Below, in pieces: positions 35,622 to 45,087 of a DNA stretch of 64,000 nt. Each line of letters starts with the position of its first letter. Position 1 is the stretch's first letter. The notes beneath the pieces were generated by a model. That model had not been told where the DNA came from, made no database searches, and saw nothing but the letters and a program-made list of their open reading frames with translations. The stretch is from Opitutales bacterium (GTDB lineage: Bacteria; Verrucomicrobiota; Verrucomicrobiia; Opitutales; Oceanipulchritudinaceae). A program made the translations under genes and the position numbers. Location: positions 1-64,000 of the forward strand of contig JAFIGG010000008.1 of assembly GCA_020831485.1 (NCBI GenBank), read 5' to 3'.

Positions 35622-36407
35622 ATGTCTGCAAAAGTGTCCCGGAAAGTCGTCTGTCTCGGAGTCGCTGCCTTTCTAAGCGTCTATGGACTGCTTTGGTGGG
35701 CGGCGAGCTCTCAGCGCGAGCGCCTGCCCGACTTCAGTCAGTATGTTACTGCCGAGGAACGAAAAGCGGCCTTCACGGGATTTTTGGCTCCTTTGATTAA
35801 CAATGTTCAAGCTGAAATCCTGAGTGAGCGCCGCTCGGTGCTGGACATTGAACAAGCCTTCAAAGACAACGGCAATCTCAACGAGATGCAGTGGTTTCAG
35901 CTGCGTCAGCTCAGCGGAAAATATCTGCGCATCGAAAATCCGGATCGGGCCGACTCAGCGGAGCTCATCGCAGACCTGCGCCTCCGCGTCGATATCATCC
36001 CAACCGACCTGACCCTGGCTCAAGCCGCCCTCGAAAGCGGCTGGGGCAGCTCCTATTTCGCCCGTCAGGGCAATAACCTGTTCGGTATGCGTTGCTTCCG
36101 TCCGGGTTGCGGCATGCGTCCCCGCTGGAGCCTGGTCCAGCTTCCCTACGGCTACAGCCGCTACGCTAGCCCACGGGAATCAATCGAAGCCTACATGCTG
36201 AACCTCAACCGCCACGAGGCCTATCAGGACCTCCGTCGGGAACGCTCCCTCCAGCGGGCGCGAGGCACCTGGCCCAACAGCCGCACATTGAGCGGAACTT
36301 TGGACAACTACGCCGAGGATCCAAACTACATCCGGTCGATTCGCCGCATCCTCAACGATAACCCCGAGTGGACCGAGCTCATGGCGATCGGACACGATCC
36401 TGACTGA
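35622..36407 (+). CDS. Bax-like N-acetylglucosaminidase (peptidoglycan hydrolase)
   Basis: The 261-residue product has one N-terminal TM helix (about 9-28) and a glucosaminidase domain at about 115-255. AALESGWGSSYFARQGNNLF with Glu138 as likely catalytic acid, then GMRC, YASPRESIEAYMLNLNRH and YAEDPNYI, follow the Bax/FlgJ type of GH73 hydrolase. Such enzymes cut the GlcNAc-MurNAc bond of peptidoglycan in the periplasm, here as a membrane-anchored protein. It precedes rmuC by 84 bp on the same strand. Confidence 0.85.
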   Translation: MSAKVSRKVVCLGVAAFLSVYGLLWWAASSQRERLPDFSQYVTAEERKAAFTGFLAPLINNVQAEILSERRSVLDIEQAFKDNGNLNEMQWFQLRQLSGKYLRIENPDRADSAELIADLRLRVDIIPTDLTLAQAALESGWGSSYFARQGNNLFGMRCFRPGCGMRPRWSLVQLPYGYSRYASPRESIEAYMLNLNRHEAYQDLRRERSLQRARGTWPNSRTLSGTLDNYAEDPNYIRSIRRILNDNPEWTELMAIGHDPD

Positions 36408-36491
36408 GGCGAAATCACTGTGCGCTCGAAAGCGACAATCGCGCAGTTTCCTATTGGCTTCAATCACCGTAGGCTCTAACTAACACCAACG

Positions 36492-37769
36492 ATGGAGTGG
36501 ATTGCTGCACTGATTATTGGAATTTTGCTGGGCTTGGTGACAGGCGGGCTGCTGGGCACATTTCGCGCTGCGGGCAAAGCCCGGGTGGAAAAAGAGCAAC
36601 TGCAAAGCCGGCTGGCACATTCGGAAGCCATGCGAGAGGCGGAGGCGGCCAACGCCGAGCAGCGGATCCGGGAGCTCAAGGAACTCAAAGCCCAGTTTGA
36701 GCAGACCTTCAAGGCGCTGTCGATGGACGCGCTCAAAAGCAACAACTCGCACTTTCTCGAATTGGCACGGGCCTCCTTTTCCACCTTGCGCGAAGGTGCC
36801 AAAGGCGACCTCGAGAAACGTCAGCAAGCGATTCAGGAACTGCTGAATCCTGTTAAACAGCTGATGGAACAGGTGGACACCAAAATGCAGGCGATGGAGA
36901 AGTCGCGGGTGGGCGCCTACTCCGGTTTGCAGGAGCAAGTGCGCAACCTCATCGAGACCCAGAATCTACTCAAACGCGAAACCGGCCAGCTGGTGCAGGC
37001 ACTGCGCTCGCCAGGCGTGCGCGGCCGCTGGGGTGAGATGCAGCTGAAACGCGCGGTTGAATTTGCCGGCATGTTGAACCGTGTCGACTTCCTCGAACAG
37101 GTGTCGACGGCCACCGAAAATGGGGCTCTGCGGCCTGATATGGTGATTCAATTGCCCAACGAGAAAACTATCGTGGTCGATGCCAAAGTTCCGCTCGAAG
37201 CTTATCTGGACGCCATGGAGCAAAGCGACGATGCCAGCCGAAAAAGCAAACTCGAAGGCCATGTGCGGCAAATTCGCCAGCATATCCGCGCCCTTGGCAG
37301 CAAACAGTACTGGCAGCAGTTCAGCACCAGCCCTGAATTTGTGGTGCTCTTTTTGCCGGGTGAATCCTTTTTCAGCGCCGCCCTCGAACAGGACCCAACT
37401 CTAATCGAAACCGGTGCCGCGGACAAAGTCATCCTGGCCACTCCAACGACACTGATAGCACTCCTGAAAACAGTTGCCTCCGGCTGGCGCGAAGCCGCAG
37501 TAGCCGAGCAGGCGCGGGCGATCAGCGATTTGGGTCGCGAACTCTACGACCGTATCTGCACCCAAACCGAGCACATGACCAAACTCGGCAAAGCCATTGA
37601 GCGCAGTGTCGACGCTTACAACCAATCCGTCCGCTCGCTGGAATCCCGGGTGCTGGTCTCCGCCCGCAAATTCGAAGCCTTGCCAATCGGCAGCAGCAAG
37701 CAGCTACCGGAGATCAGTCAGGTCGAAAAAGCGCCCCAGCCCCCGGCCATCAACGAAAACGAAAAATAA
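36492..37769 (+). CDS. rmuC: DNA recombination protein RmuC
   Basis: RmuC proteins limit inversions at short inverted repeats; the core is a nuclease-like fold. The 425-residue product has an N-terminal TM helix (about 3-24), a long coiled coil (about 30-155) and the RmuC domain (about 170-390). Visible motifs are GVRGRWGEMQLKRAVE, RPDMVIQLPNEKTIVVDAKVP and FLPGESFFSAAL. The C-terminus is a short polar tail. Length and order match the family. It may share a transcript with the upstream glucosaminidase gene. Confidence 0.93.
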   Translation: MEWIAALIIGILLGLVTGGLLGTFRAAGKARVEKEQLQSRLAHSEAMREAEAANAEQRIRELKELKAQFEQTFKALSMDALKSNNSHFLELARASFSTLREGAKGDLEKRQQAIQELLNPVKQLMEQVDTKMQAMEKSRVGAYSGLQEQVRNLIETQNLLKRETGQLVQALRSPGVRGRWGEMQLKRAVEFAGMLNRVDFLEQVSTATENGALRPDMVIQLPNEKTIVVDAKVPLEAYLDAMEQSDDASRKSKLEGHVRQIRQHIRALGSKQYWQQFSTSPEFVVLFLPGESFFSAALEQDPTLIETGAADKVILATPTTLIALLKTVASGWREAAVAEQARAISDLGRELYDRICTQTEHMTKLGKAIERSVDAYNQSVRSLESRVLVSARKFEALPIGSSKQLPEISQVEKAPQPPAINENEK

Positions 37770-37839
37770 CTGGCTTAACAGCTCTGAGCGCGTAAATTTG
37801 AACGCAAACCCACATATTTAAATCCATATACTATCCGTC

Positions 37840-38274
37840 ATGAAGCGCACTTTATCTATAAACCCCAAGAACCGCCTCAACCGCAGTGGTTTTTCTCTGG
37901 TCGAAATGTTGATTGTTATCGCTTTGATAGCCGTCATCGGAACATTGCTGATCGGTCGGATTGGTTCCCTGTTTGAAGGCTCTCAGGAAGACGTGGCCCG
38001 TCAATTCGTGACCAACTCGATGACGGCCCCGCTTCTTCAATACCGAATCCACATGGGGTCCTACCCCTCCACAGATCAGGGTCTGGAAGCCCTGCTGACT
38101 GCTCCTTCGGAACGCAGCGAGCGTTGGCGTGGACCTTACATTGACCGGCTGCCTGAAGACCCCTGGGGCCGATCCTACCAGTATCGCTACCCGGGAACCC
38201 GAAATACAGATAGCTATGATCTGTGGTCAATGGGCTCCCGAAACAGCGAAGAGACCATTATCGGGAACTGGTAA
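37840..38274 (+). CDS. gspG: Type II secretion major pseudopilin GspG
   Basis: GspG is the main subunit of the periplasmic pseudopilus. The prepilin cleavage site is G17/FSLVE with mature Glu5, followed by the hydrophobic helix. The C-terminal region has YPSTDQGLEALLTAP, WRGPYIDRLPEDPWG and YDLWSMG, the calcium-binding GspG signature. At 144 residues it has the usual length. It is the first gene of a ten-gene operon; a prepilin peptidase to process it must be encoded elsewhere. Confidence 0.95.
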   Translation: MKRTLSINPKNRLNRSGFSLVEMLIVIALIAVIGTLLIGRIGSLFEGSQEDVARQFVTNSMTAPLLQYRIHMGSYPSTDQGLEALLTAPSERSERWRGPYIDRLPEDPWGRSYQYRYPGTRNTDSYDLWSMGSRNSEETIIGNW

Positions 38275-38300
38275 TCCACCGGATTTCCAACAGAACGTGC

Positions 38301-38798
38301 ATGCAAGGTGGTGGCCGCGCGGGGTTTTCCCTTATTGAATTCATCATCGTCATCGGCCTGATCGCGCTGGTGGGTGGCCTCGTCATTACCGGAGCCGGCA
38401 GTGTGCTGCGAGGCCTGGGCGAGCGGCCGGTCGACGAAATCCTTACCTTCGCAGTCCGCGAAGCGCGCTATCAGGCGGCCATGCAAAAAGAGCCCATGCG
38501 CCTGCGTTACGACACAGAACGAGCCCGTTTTGTAGTCGAATCTGAAACTGGACAAGCGGTTAAAACGTTTCCAACTGGTTATGACCCGGAGAACGTTGAT
38601 GTCCGCTTTTACCAGATACTGCCCTATCGCGGCACCTCGCGGTCCGGTTTTCTCAACCTCAGCCCGCTGGATGCTCCACGCTTTCGACCGGACCGTTCAG
38701 CAACGCCTTTTGAAGCAGAAATCCGCGTTTACGACAGCACCAGCCGCCACCGCTATGACCCCTTTTCGGATATCGAACTGAGCCGCGACGACGATTGA
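38301..38798 (+). CDS. Type II secretion minor pseudopilin, GspH-like
   Basis: ATG 38301 gives a 165-residue protein with cleavage site G8/FSLIE (mature Glu5) and a hydrophobic helix. A beta-rich tail with REARYQAAMQKEPMRLRYD resembles the GspH/FimT domain. The frame is open upstream to 38223 inside gspG, but the start beside the prepilin leader is far more likely. Its position after gspG fits GspH; the stop overlaps the next ATG by 1 nt. Confidence 0.85.
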   Translation: MQGGGRAGFSLIEFIIVIGLIALVGGLVITGAGSVLRGLGERPVDEILTFAVREARYQAAMQKEPMRLRYDTERARFVVESETGQAVKTFPTGYDPENVDVRFYQILPYRGTSRSGFLNLSPLDAPRFRPDRSATPFEAEIRVYDSTSRHRYDPFSDIELSRDDD

Positions 38799-39280
38799 TG
38801 CCCTCACACCTATGCAGTCCAAGGCCTCCCTCAAGGGAGAGCGGCTTTTCACTGGTGGAGATCATCATCGCCATCGCCATCGCCGGCATGGCATTTGCGG
38901 TGCTCACCCAGACCTTTGTCTATACGCTGCAGGCCATCCAGGGCGTTCGCGATATGCCCAACCAACAACCGGACTTGCGCTTCGTCCGCAGCCTAATCAT
39001 TCTCGAAACCGACCGCGATACCTTTGAAAACGGCGACGAGATCGAAACGCTGGAACTGGGGACCGTGCGCTGGGAAGGCTTTGTCGAAGAAACCACTGTG
39101 GTGGATCTATTTCGGGTGGAATTGACCATGGAGATCGATCCCCCCGACGGCGATCGCCGCACCAAACGCGAGACCCTTTACCTGCTGCGCCCAACCTGGT
39201 CGGACCCGGCCGAACGCTCCATTCTTCTCGAAGATGCACGCCGCGAAATTGAAAGTGAACGTGCTTTCAGCAACTGGTAA
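38798..39280 (+). CDS. Type II secretion minor pseudopilin, GspI-like
   Basis: The 160-residue product has a prepilin leader ending G16/FSLVE with mature Glu5 and a hydrophobic helix (IIIAIAIAGMAFAVLTQTF). The remainder is short and acidic, without recognisable catalytic residues. ATG 38798 shares a base with the preceding TGA (TGATG), which indicates translational coupling. Position between H-like and J-like genes suggests GspI, part of the I-J-K tip complex; the assignment rests mainly on order. Confidence 0.8.
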   Translation: MPSHLCSPRPPSRESGFSLVEIIIAIAIAGMAFAVLTQTFVYTLQAIQGVRDMPNQQPDLRFVRSLIILETDRDTFENGDEIETLELGTVRWEGFVEETTVVDLFRVELTMEIDPPDGDRRTKRETLYLLRPTWSDPAERSILLEDARREIESERAFSNW

Positions 39281-39291
39281 CTTTTTCAACC

Positions 39292-40026
39292 TTGATTTAC
39301 GCACCAACAGTCCACAATGAAGCCGCTCCGCCCAAGCATGTGCGTGGAGGCTTCACGCTGTTCGAAATGCTCGCTTCGCTGGCGATCATTGGACTGTTCA
39401 TGACCCTTCTGTCCTTCCATCTGGTAAGCCTCAGCTCGATCTGGCTAAGCAGCAATGAAGATGAATTCTTCGACCAGCATGTGGACGGTGTGCAGCTCTT
39501 CCTTTCAAGCGCTCTGGAGCAATCCGAAGGGCTCGAGTCCAACGCTCTCGAGGGCAGCGCCACCGGCCAAACCACTGCCTCTGCCGATGCCTCGCTCTCT
39601 CCCGTGCGATGGTCCCGGCCACCCCACTGGAGCAACCTCGACGATCCTTTACTCGGCTTCAGCCAGACCGAGGCGCCGGCCCTCTTCGTCCGCGAAGGGC
39701 AGCACCTTCCAGCGATCCGGGCCTGGCTGTATTTCGACGAACGCGAAGGCCTGTCGATTCTCTGGCATTCCGAGTTGGAGGCTGAGCCACCTGAACGGGT
39801 CGAAGACCTCTACCTGACCCCCGTATCGCGCTTCATCACCCGCATGGAGTATGCTTACTACGATCTCGAAAACGACCGCTGGGAAATCGAGAGCCGCCCC
39901 GAAACAACCGGAGACGGCACGCATATTCTACCGCAGTTCCTCCGCTTTACCTTTGAATACCAGGGCGAATCCAAACAGCGCATGGTCTACATCCCACAGG
40001 CCGTAACCCACGTCCCACTCTTTTAA
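39292..40026 (+). CDS. Type II secretion minor pseudopilin, GspJ-like
   Basis: The 244-residue protein has cleavage site G20/FTLFE and a hydrophobic helix (MLASLAIIGLFMTLLSFHLV). A larger beta-rich domain follows, with FITRMEYAYYDLENDRWE near the C-terminus, as in GspJ. The only suitable start upstream of the leader is TTG 39292, 11 bp after the previous stop. Its stop overlaps the GspK ATG by 1 nt. GspJ joins I and K at the pseudopilus tip. Confidence 0.83.
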   Translation: MIYAPTVHNEAAPPKHVRGGFTLFEMLASLAIIGLFMTLLSFHLVSLSSIWLSSNEDEFFDQHVDGVQLFLSSALEQSEGLESNALEGSATGQTTASADASLSPVRWSRPPHWSNLDDPLLGFSQTEAPALFVREGQHLPAIRAWLYFDEREGLSILWHSELEAEPPERVEDLYLTPVSRFITRMEYAYYDLENDRWEIESRPETTGDGTHILPQFLRFTFEYQGESKQRMVYIPQAVTHVPLF

Positions 40027-41111
40027 TGCTCCAGCAAGACATCAGACAGCTGCAAATGCATGCGCGGCCAACAATCGGCCAAAGATCAGGCACCGTACTG
40101 GTCGCCGTACTGCTACTGGTCGTGCTACTGTCCTTCATTGTTGTTGCCTTCATGGAAGACGCCACCTCGCGGATCAAATACTACGGGCTGTTCCATCACC
40201 AGGATGACCTCCGCGTCGACGCCTATTCAGCCCTTGAAACCAGCCTCGCCGTCATCAACCAGTTCCGCGAAATCGACGGCGAAATATGGGGGCCGGCTCA
40301 AGGCTGGTCCGACCCACTCGAATACGCGGGCTTCAACACAGGAAACGGCACCCGGATCAACGTCCGTATTCTCGACGAAAGCGGACGCCTCGGACTGCAG
40401 TCCCTCGACGAATTCACCCTGCGGCTGATCTTTCAGGAACTGGATTTTGACATTCGCGAATCCCAGGAACTAAGCGACGCCCTGCTCGATTGGATGGACC
40501 CCAGCGAAACCCGTCGCCTCAGCGGATTCGGCCTGAGCGATTACCGCAACCTTGATCCGCCTTACTCGCCCGCCAACCGCCCCATTCGCAGTTGGGACGA
40601 ATTGCCGCTAATTCATGGCTTCCGGGAGGCCTTCTGGTCTGAAGACGGACGACCGCTCAGCCGTTTGCGCCAATTCAGGGAGGCCATCTCCCTCTACTAC
40701 AATGGCCCCATTAACTTGAATGCCGCCTCTCCGCTGGTGCTGAGAGTATTGGAGGCGCAGGGGCGCCTCGACCGCTACATATACGAAAACTATCGCACAG
40801 GTATTGGCTCCGGCTACCGCGACACCGGGATTCCACGCGTCATCCGCGATGCAAACGAAGCTGGCTACCTCGGCGAGGGAGATGGCGAAGGCGGCGGCCC
40901 AGTAGGCGTCACCGCCGGCATGCTTCGGGTCGAGGTCGAAGCCATCCGTGGGGAAGCCCGCTTTCTGATTTCAACGCTCGTGTCTTGGAGCGGCTCCAAT
41001 CCCGCAGGCGGCTCCGGCCAAGGCAACGGTAATGGCTCCGCGCTTGCCGGCGCAGCAAATCTGGGCTATCCCTTTCAAATCCACGCTCTATTCGAGAACC
41101 GCAAATTATGA
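40026..41111 (+). CDS. gspK: Type II secretion pseudopilin GspK
   Basis: GspK caps the pseudopilus. The 361-residue product has a short basic leader and a hydrophobic helix (GTVLVAVLLLVVLLSFIVVA) lacking the Glu5 of other pseudopilins, as is normal for GspK. The alpha domain includes LLDWMDPSETRR, SWDELPLIHG and GPINLNAASPLVLRVL, all characteristic. A Gly/Ser/Asn-rich stretch (about 318-342) near the C-terminus is an addition I do not recognise. The start overlaps the preceding stop by 1 nt. Confidence 0.92.
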   Translation: MLQQDIRQLQMHARPTIGQRSGTVLVAVLLLVVLLSFIVVAFMEDATSRIKYYGLFHHQDDLRVDAYSALETSLAVINQFREIDGEIWGPAQGWSDPLEYAGFNTGNGTRINVRILDESGRLGLQSLDEFTLRLIFQELDFDIRESQELSDALLDWMDPSETRRLSGFGLSDYRNLDPPYSPANRPIRSWDELPLIHGFREAFWSEDGRPLSRLRQFREAISLYYNGPINLNAASPLVLRVLEAQGRLDRYIYENYRTGIGSGYRDTGIPRVIRDANEAGYLGEGDGEGGGPVGVTAGMLRVEVEAIRGEARFLISTLVSWSGSNPAGGSGQGNGNGSALAGAANLGYPFQIHALFENRKL

Positions 41112-41139
41112 TCGACACTGAATCAGGGGGCTCCGTTAT

Positions 41140-42444
41140 ATGGCTGCCTACCCTTTACACCCGCTCACATCTCTAATGGCATCCATAGGAGACATCATCC
41201 AAACCCAATGGCAACAGCTGAAGGACCGCATCCCCCAGCGGGATATCTGTCTGGCGCCCGCCGATGCCTTTTTCTGTGAGTGCATCGAGATTCCGGAAGA
41301 CGTTTCACGCGGTGAAATTCAGGCTTTTGCAGAGCTGTCGCTCGAAGGCGCTTCGCCCTTCCCTCTTGAACAGATGGCGTGGGGATTTCTGCATGCAGCG
41401 GACAGTCCCCATCTGCTGGTGTATGCAACCCCGAAAAACCGTCTGTCGCGGGTAGGCCTTTCCGAACTTGAAAAGTGGCATCATGTTTTTCCTGGTTTTG
41501 CCTCTCTCTTCGGGAAAACCTGGGACCGCCCGGTCATCGTCTTTCTCAGCCAGACCGGTTCAATTTCAGCGCTCTACTACGAGGCCAAACAATCCGTCCC
41601 CTGTCGGGTGGTAAGTCGCCCCGTCGGAGCCGACCTCCTGACGGACGAGTCGATCCTCAAAGCCCAGAAAAAGCTCCTCGACCAACTGCCGGAAGTGGAT
41701 GAATTCGAAATCGAATCGGGGGTCTACGTCGGCGACGGCAGCTACGTACATAGTGACCACAGCTGCAGCTTTAAGCACCGCTACCTGAAAGACGGCCAGG
41801 AATCGGATATCCTCCACAATTTTCATTTGGCCGAAAGTGAATTGTGGCCATTGGACATTCGAGATCCCGAATTTGCCCAAAAAGAGGGAAAATCGCGCGC
41901 ACTTGGCAAACGCCTGTGGACGGCTTTGATCGCCGCCTCCGCTACCGCCGCGCTGCTTATAATTGCCCAGGTCGCATTCTTTGCACTCGAAAGTTGGAGC
42001 AGTCTGCGCGAGCGTCAGATCCTCAGCCTCGCACCGGCTGTCAGCCGTGTCGAGCACACCCAGACCCTGGTCGACCGCCTCACCCGCAGTGTCGAGCAGG
42101 ATATCCACCCTTTCTATATGCTGCAGACGATCAACAGCGAACGGCCACCATCGGTGTTCTTCAGCAAAGTGGGTGCCCGCGCCTACAACCGACTTGAAGT
42201 CGAGGGCGAGAGCACCGAGGGAGTATCCACGGTCAACCGCTACGCCGACGAGCTTGTGGCATCGTCTGCTATCAATGACGTCATCAACAATTCCCAGACC
42301 CGTGTCGGACGCACCAGCTTCGAGCTCGTGATCACTTTTGACCGCGATTCCACTCGGGGCGAAGTCGAAATCCCACAACTTGAAGAACCGGAAGACGCTG
42401 AAGAGGGCAACGGCGACGAGCTCGCCCAAAACACGCAACCATGA
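41140..42444 (+). CDS. Type II secretion inner-membrane protein, GspL-like
   Basis: The 434-residue product has a cytoplasmic actin-like part (about 25-240), a single TM helix (about 258-280) and a periplasmic part of about 140 residues. It ends in a Glu/Asp-rich tail. This is GspL-type architecture: the cytoplasmic domain holds the GspE ATPase at the membrane. An AGGGGG tract 9 bp before ATG 41140 is one of the few good Shine-Dalgarno sites in this window. The stop overlaps the next start as ATGA. Similarity is recognised mainly by architecture and position. Confidence 0.8.
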   Translation: MAAYPLHPLTSLMASIGDIIQTQWQQLKDRIPQRDICLAPADAFFCECIEIPEDVSRGEIQAFAELSLEGASPFPLEQMAWGFLHAADSPHLLVYATPKNRLSRVGLSELEKWHHVFPGFASLFGKTWDRPVIVFLSQTGSISALYYEAKQSVPCRVVSRPVGADLLTDESILKAQKKLLDQLPEVDEFEIESGVYVGDGSYVHSDHSCSFKHRYLKDGQESDILHNFHLAESELWPLDIRDPEFAQKEGKSRALGKRLWTALIAASATAALLIIAQVAFFALESWSSLRERQILSLAPAVSRVEHTQTLVDRLTRSVEQDIHPFYMLQTINSERPPSVFFSKVGARAYNRLEVEGESTEGVSTVNRYADELVASSAINDVINNSQTRVGRTSFELVITFDRDSTRGEVEIPQLEEPEDAEEGNGDELAQNTQP

Positions 42445-42983
42445 TACGCCAATTCTTTTTCAGTCTGAGTCTGCGCGAGCGACTGCTCCTCACCGTCTTC
42501 ATCTGGGTGCTGGTGCTGGCTTGGCTGCTCAGCTTGCTGGACAGCTATGGTGAAACCAGCCGTGAGTTTCGTAGCAACAAACAGACGCTCAAGGATTTCG
42601 AACAAATCCTGGAACAGAGCGATGTCGTCGAAGAGATGCTAAAAGAGGCCCGCACAGGCTTGGATTCTTCCCGCACCTTTTCCGGCTCCCAACTGGTCGG
42701 TCACCTCGACCGTCTGGCGCGCGAGGCGGATCTCAGCAGTTTCGACCTGAATGTTCCCTCAACTCAGGAAACCGACCTGTTCAGTTTTCACACGGTTCGC
42801 CTGAACATCAAGAACACGCGGATTGAGGATCTCATAGCCTTTGACCGCCGGATCAAGGAAGATACACCCTACATCGCGCTCACCCGATTTGAACTGGTGG
42901 CCAACCGCCGCGACCCCCGATACCTTGACGCCATTTTCGAATTGGCGTCGTTTGAATTGAAAGAAGATGCACTTAATGATTAA
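42441..42983 (+). CDS. Type II secretion inner-membrane protein, GspM-like
   Basis: The 180-residue product has a short cytoplasmic start (LSLRERLLL, very typical of GspM), one TM helix (about 16-34), a helical stretch and a C-terminal ferredoxin-like region. GspM pairs with GspL in the inner-membrane platform. The 4-nt ATGA overlap with the preceding gene and the overlap with gspD show tight coupling. Confidence 0.83.
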   Translation: MIRQFFFSLSLRERLLLTVFIWVLVLAWLLSLLDSYGETSREFRSNKQTLKDFEQILEQSDVVEEMLKEARTGLDSSRTFSGSQLVGHLDRLAREADLSSFDLNVPSTQETDLFSFHTVRLNIKNTRIEDLIAFDRRIKEDTPYIALTRFELVANRRDPRYLDAIFELASFELKEDALND

Positions 42984-45084
42984 GCCGTTCAAACTTTCCC
43001 TGTTCCTCTGCGCAATTGCAGTTTTGCCCTGGATGAGTCACGCACAGGTGACCGCCAACGACTCCGACATTGTCGACGAGGATGATCCCCGAATGCAGGA
43101 AACCGTTGGGACCATTCGCATTCCCGAAATGGGAACCAACGATGTGCTCGAACTGTTGCAGGAATACACCGGCAAACCAATTCTGCGACAGCAGAACCTG
43201 CCGGCCACGCGAATCACCTTCTTTAGTCAGGGCCCACTTACTCGTGGAGAAGCGATTCTCGCCATAGAGAGTTTGCTGGCGCTAAACGGGATCGCAGTAA
43301 CACCGCTGGGTGAGCGGTTCATCAAGGCGGTACCCGTCTCCATGATCACTGCCCAGGGAGCTCCCATCTGGGAGGGCACGACACAGAATGCCATCCCGAC
43401 CCAGAAGATCTACGAAAAGGTTTTCCGCCTCGACTTTCTGACTCCAGAGGAAGCGGTCCGCTACGTCGACCCACTGATGTCCCAGGGAGCTCCGCTCGCA
43501 TTCGACAAAAGTGGCTTCCTTCTGATCACGGATGCCTTGATCAATCTTCAACGCATTGAACGCATTCTTCGGATCATTGACACCCCAGCAGCCCTGACCT
43601 CGCGCATGCTGTTCTTTCAGTTGGAAAATACCGAAGCCCAGAATGTGCTGCGTCGACTGGAGCAAATGAAACAGGGTGCTCTTCGTCGCCAACTCGAGAA
43701 CAATACCACCTTCGATGCCGACGAGCGCACCAACCAGATCATTGCCTTCACCCACCCAAGTAATGAAGCGCTGATTACCGAGCTGGTCGAAAAACTCGAT
43801 GTCAATGTCGCCCCCCTCACCTCCACCCGGGTTTTCTATATTCGCTACGCGGATGCAACGGAAGTGGTCAATATTATGGACCAAATTGTGACTGGCCAAA
43901 CACGTGCCCGGGATCAGGCGGGAGCAAGCCGCACAGGAACTCGCTCGGCATCGGGAGATCAACAGCAGCGCCAGCGCACCACACAACAAGGCTCAGCCGC
44001 CTCCCGCGATGGCACCAACCTCCAGTTCAGCGACTACTTAACAATTGTACCCGATGAGCGGGCCAACACAATTGTCGCCAGTGGCACGCAGAGTGATCTG
44101 ACTTTTCTCGAGCAATTGATTGAAGAAATTGACAGCCTGCTGGCTCAAGTTCGAATCGAGGTAGTCATCACCGAAGTTCGCCTGACGGACGACGACACGC
44201 GGGGTATAGACTCCTTTGGTTTTCGCTACAATGTGGTCACCCCCGGAAGCAGCAGCAGTGCGCCGGTTTTTGGCATCGACGACGGCCAAACCAATGTTGA
44301 CCAACGCGTAGCGCTCCCAGGTAATTTTTATGGAGCGACTATCCCCGGAGTCACCTGGGGACCAGATGGATTCGGCATCGAAGCAATCCTCAACGCGGCA
44401 CGCACCCTCAGCAATGTAAGCGTGCTGTCCACGCCTACGATTGTCACCACGCACAACAAGGAAGCCAAGGTCTCCGTTGGGGAACTGCGGCCGGTGCTGA
44501 TCGGCACCACCGAGAGTGGTGTCTCCGGAACCATCACCAACAATATCCAATTTCAGGATATTAAGCTGGAACTGACTGTCACACCGTTGATCGGAGTCGA
44601 TGGGGTCATCCAGATGGAAGTCAGTCAATCCATCCAGAGCGTCATCGACAATATAACCATTGGCAACGAAAGTCGGCCGGTCATTGGAACACGCATGGCG
44701 GAATCCTATGTCAGCGTCGGCGACGGCGAACTGGTTGTGCTTGGAGGTTTGCAGGCGCTGGACACCAGTCGTCAGGAATCCCGAATGGCTCTTCTGGGCC
44801 GCCTGCCGGTTCTCGGCAATCTCTTCACCCGCACCCAGGACTCGCGTATTCGCAACGAATTGTTGATTTTCATCCGCCCCACCATTGTTCGCACGACGAC
44901 CCAGGCAAACCGGGATGCGGAACAACTGGTAGATGTGATATCATCGCGCGACGATATCCGCCGCTATTTGGACACCGGAACCTTCCGCATGGAAACCGAG
45001 GACGATTACAATGAGGAAGACGACGAGGATTCGGACTCCAACATCCGGGATCGCCGTCGCCCATCCAGTTCACCACGCCGCTGA
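42967..45084 (+). CDS. gspD: Type II secretion outer-membrane secretin GspD
   Basis: GspD forms the outer-membrane channel of the secretion system. The 705-residue product has a signal peptide (to about residue 26), N0 (TIRIPEMGTNDVLELLQEYT), N1-N3 domains (VFRLDFLTPEEAVRYVDPL, VFYIRYADATEVVNIMDQI) with a Gln/Arg/Ser-rich loop near 318-350, and the secretin core ending LVVLGGLQALD, LLGRLPVLGNLF and LLIFIRPTIV. The tail is unusual: strongly acidic then Arg/Ser-rich (about 675-705). The start overlaps gspM by 17 nt; ATG 42976 is an alternative. Confidence 0.95.
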   Translation: MHLMIKPFKLSLFLCAIAVLPWMSHAQVTANDSDIVDEDDPRMQETVGTIRIPEMGTNDVLELLQEYTGKPILRQQNLPATRITFFSQGPLTRGEAILAIESLLALNGIAVTPLGERFIKAVPVSMITAQGAPIWEGTTQNAIPTQKIYEKVFRLDFLTPEEAVRYVDPLMSQGAPLAFDKSGFLLITDALINLQRIERILRIIDTPAALTSRMLFFQLENTEAQNVLRRLEQMKQGALRRQLENNTTFDADERTNQIIAFTHPSNEALITELVEKLDVNVAPLTSTRVFYIRYADATEVVNIMDQIVTGQTRARDQAGASRTGTRSASGDQQQRQRTTQQGSAASRDGTNLQFSDYLTIVPDERANTIVASGTQSDLTFLEQLIEEIDSLLAQVRIEVVITEVRLTDDDTRGIDSFGFRYNVVTPGSSSSAPVFGIDDGQTNVDQRVALPGNFYGATIPGVTWGPDGFGIEAILNAARTLSNVSVLSTPTIVTTHNKEAKVSVGELRPVLIGTTESGVSGTITNNIQFQDIKLELTVTPLIGVDGVIQMEVSQSIQSVIDNITIGNESRPVIGTRMAESYVSVGDGELVVLGGLQALDTSRQESRMALLGRLPVLGNLFTRTQDSRIRNELLIFIRPTIVRTTTQANRDAEQLVDVISSRDDIRRYLDTGTFRMETEDDYNEEDDEDSDSNIRDRRRPSSSPRR

Positions 45085-45087
45085 GCC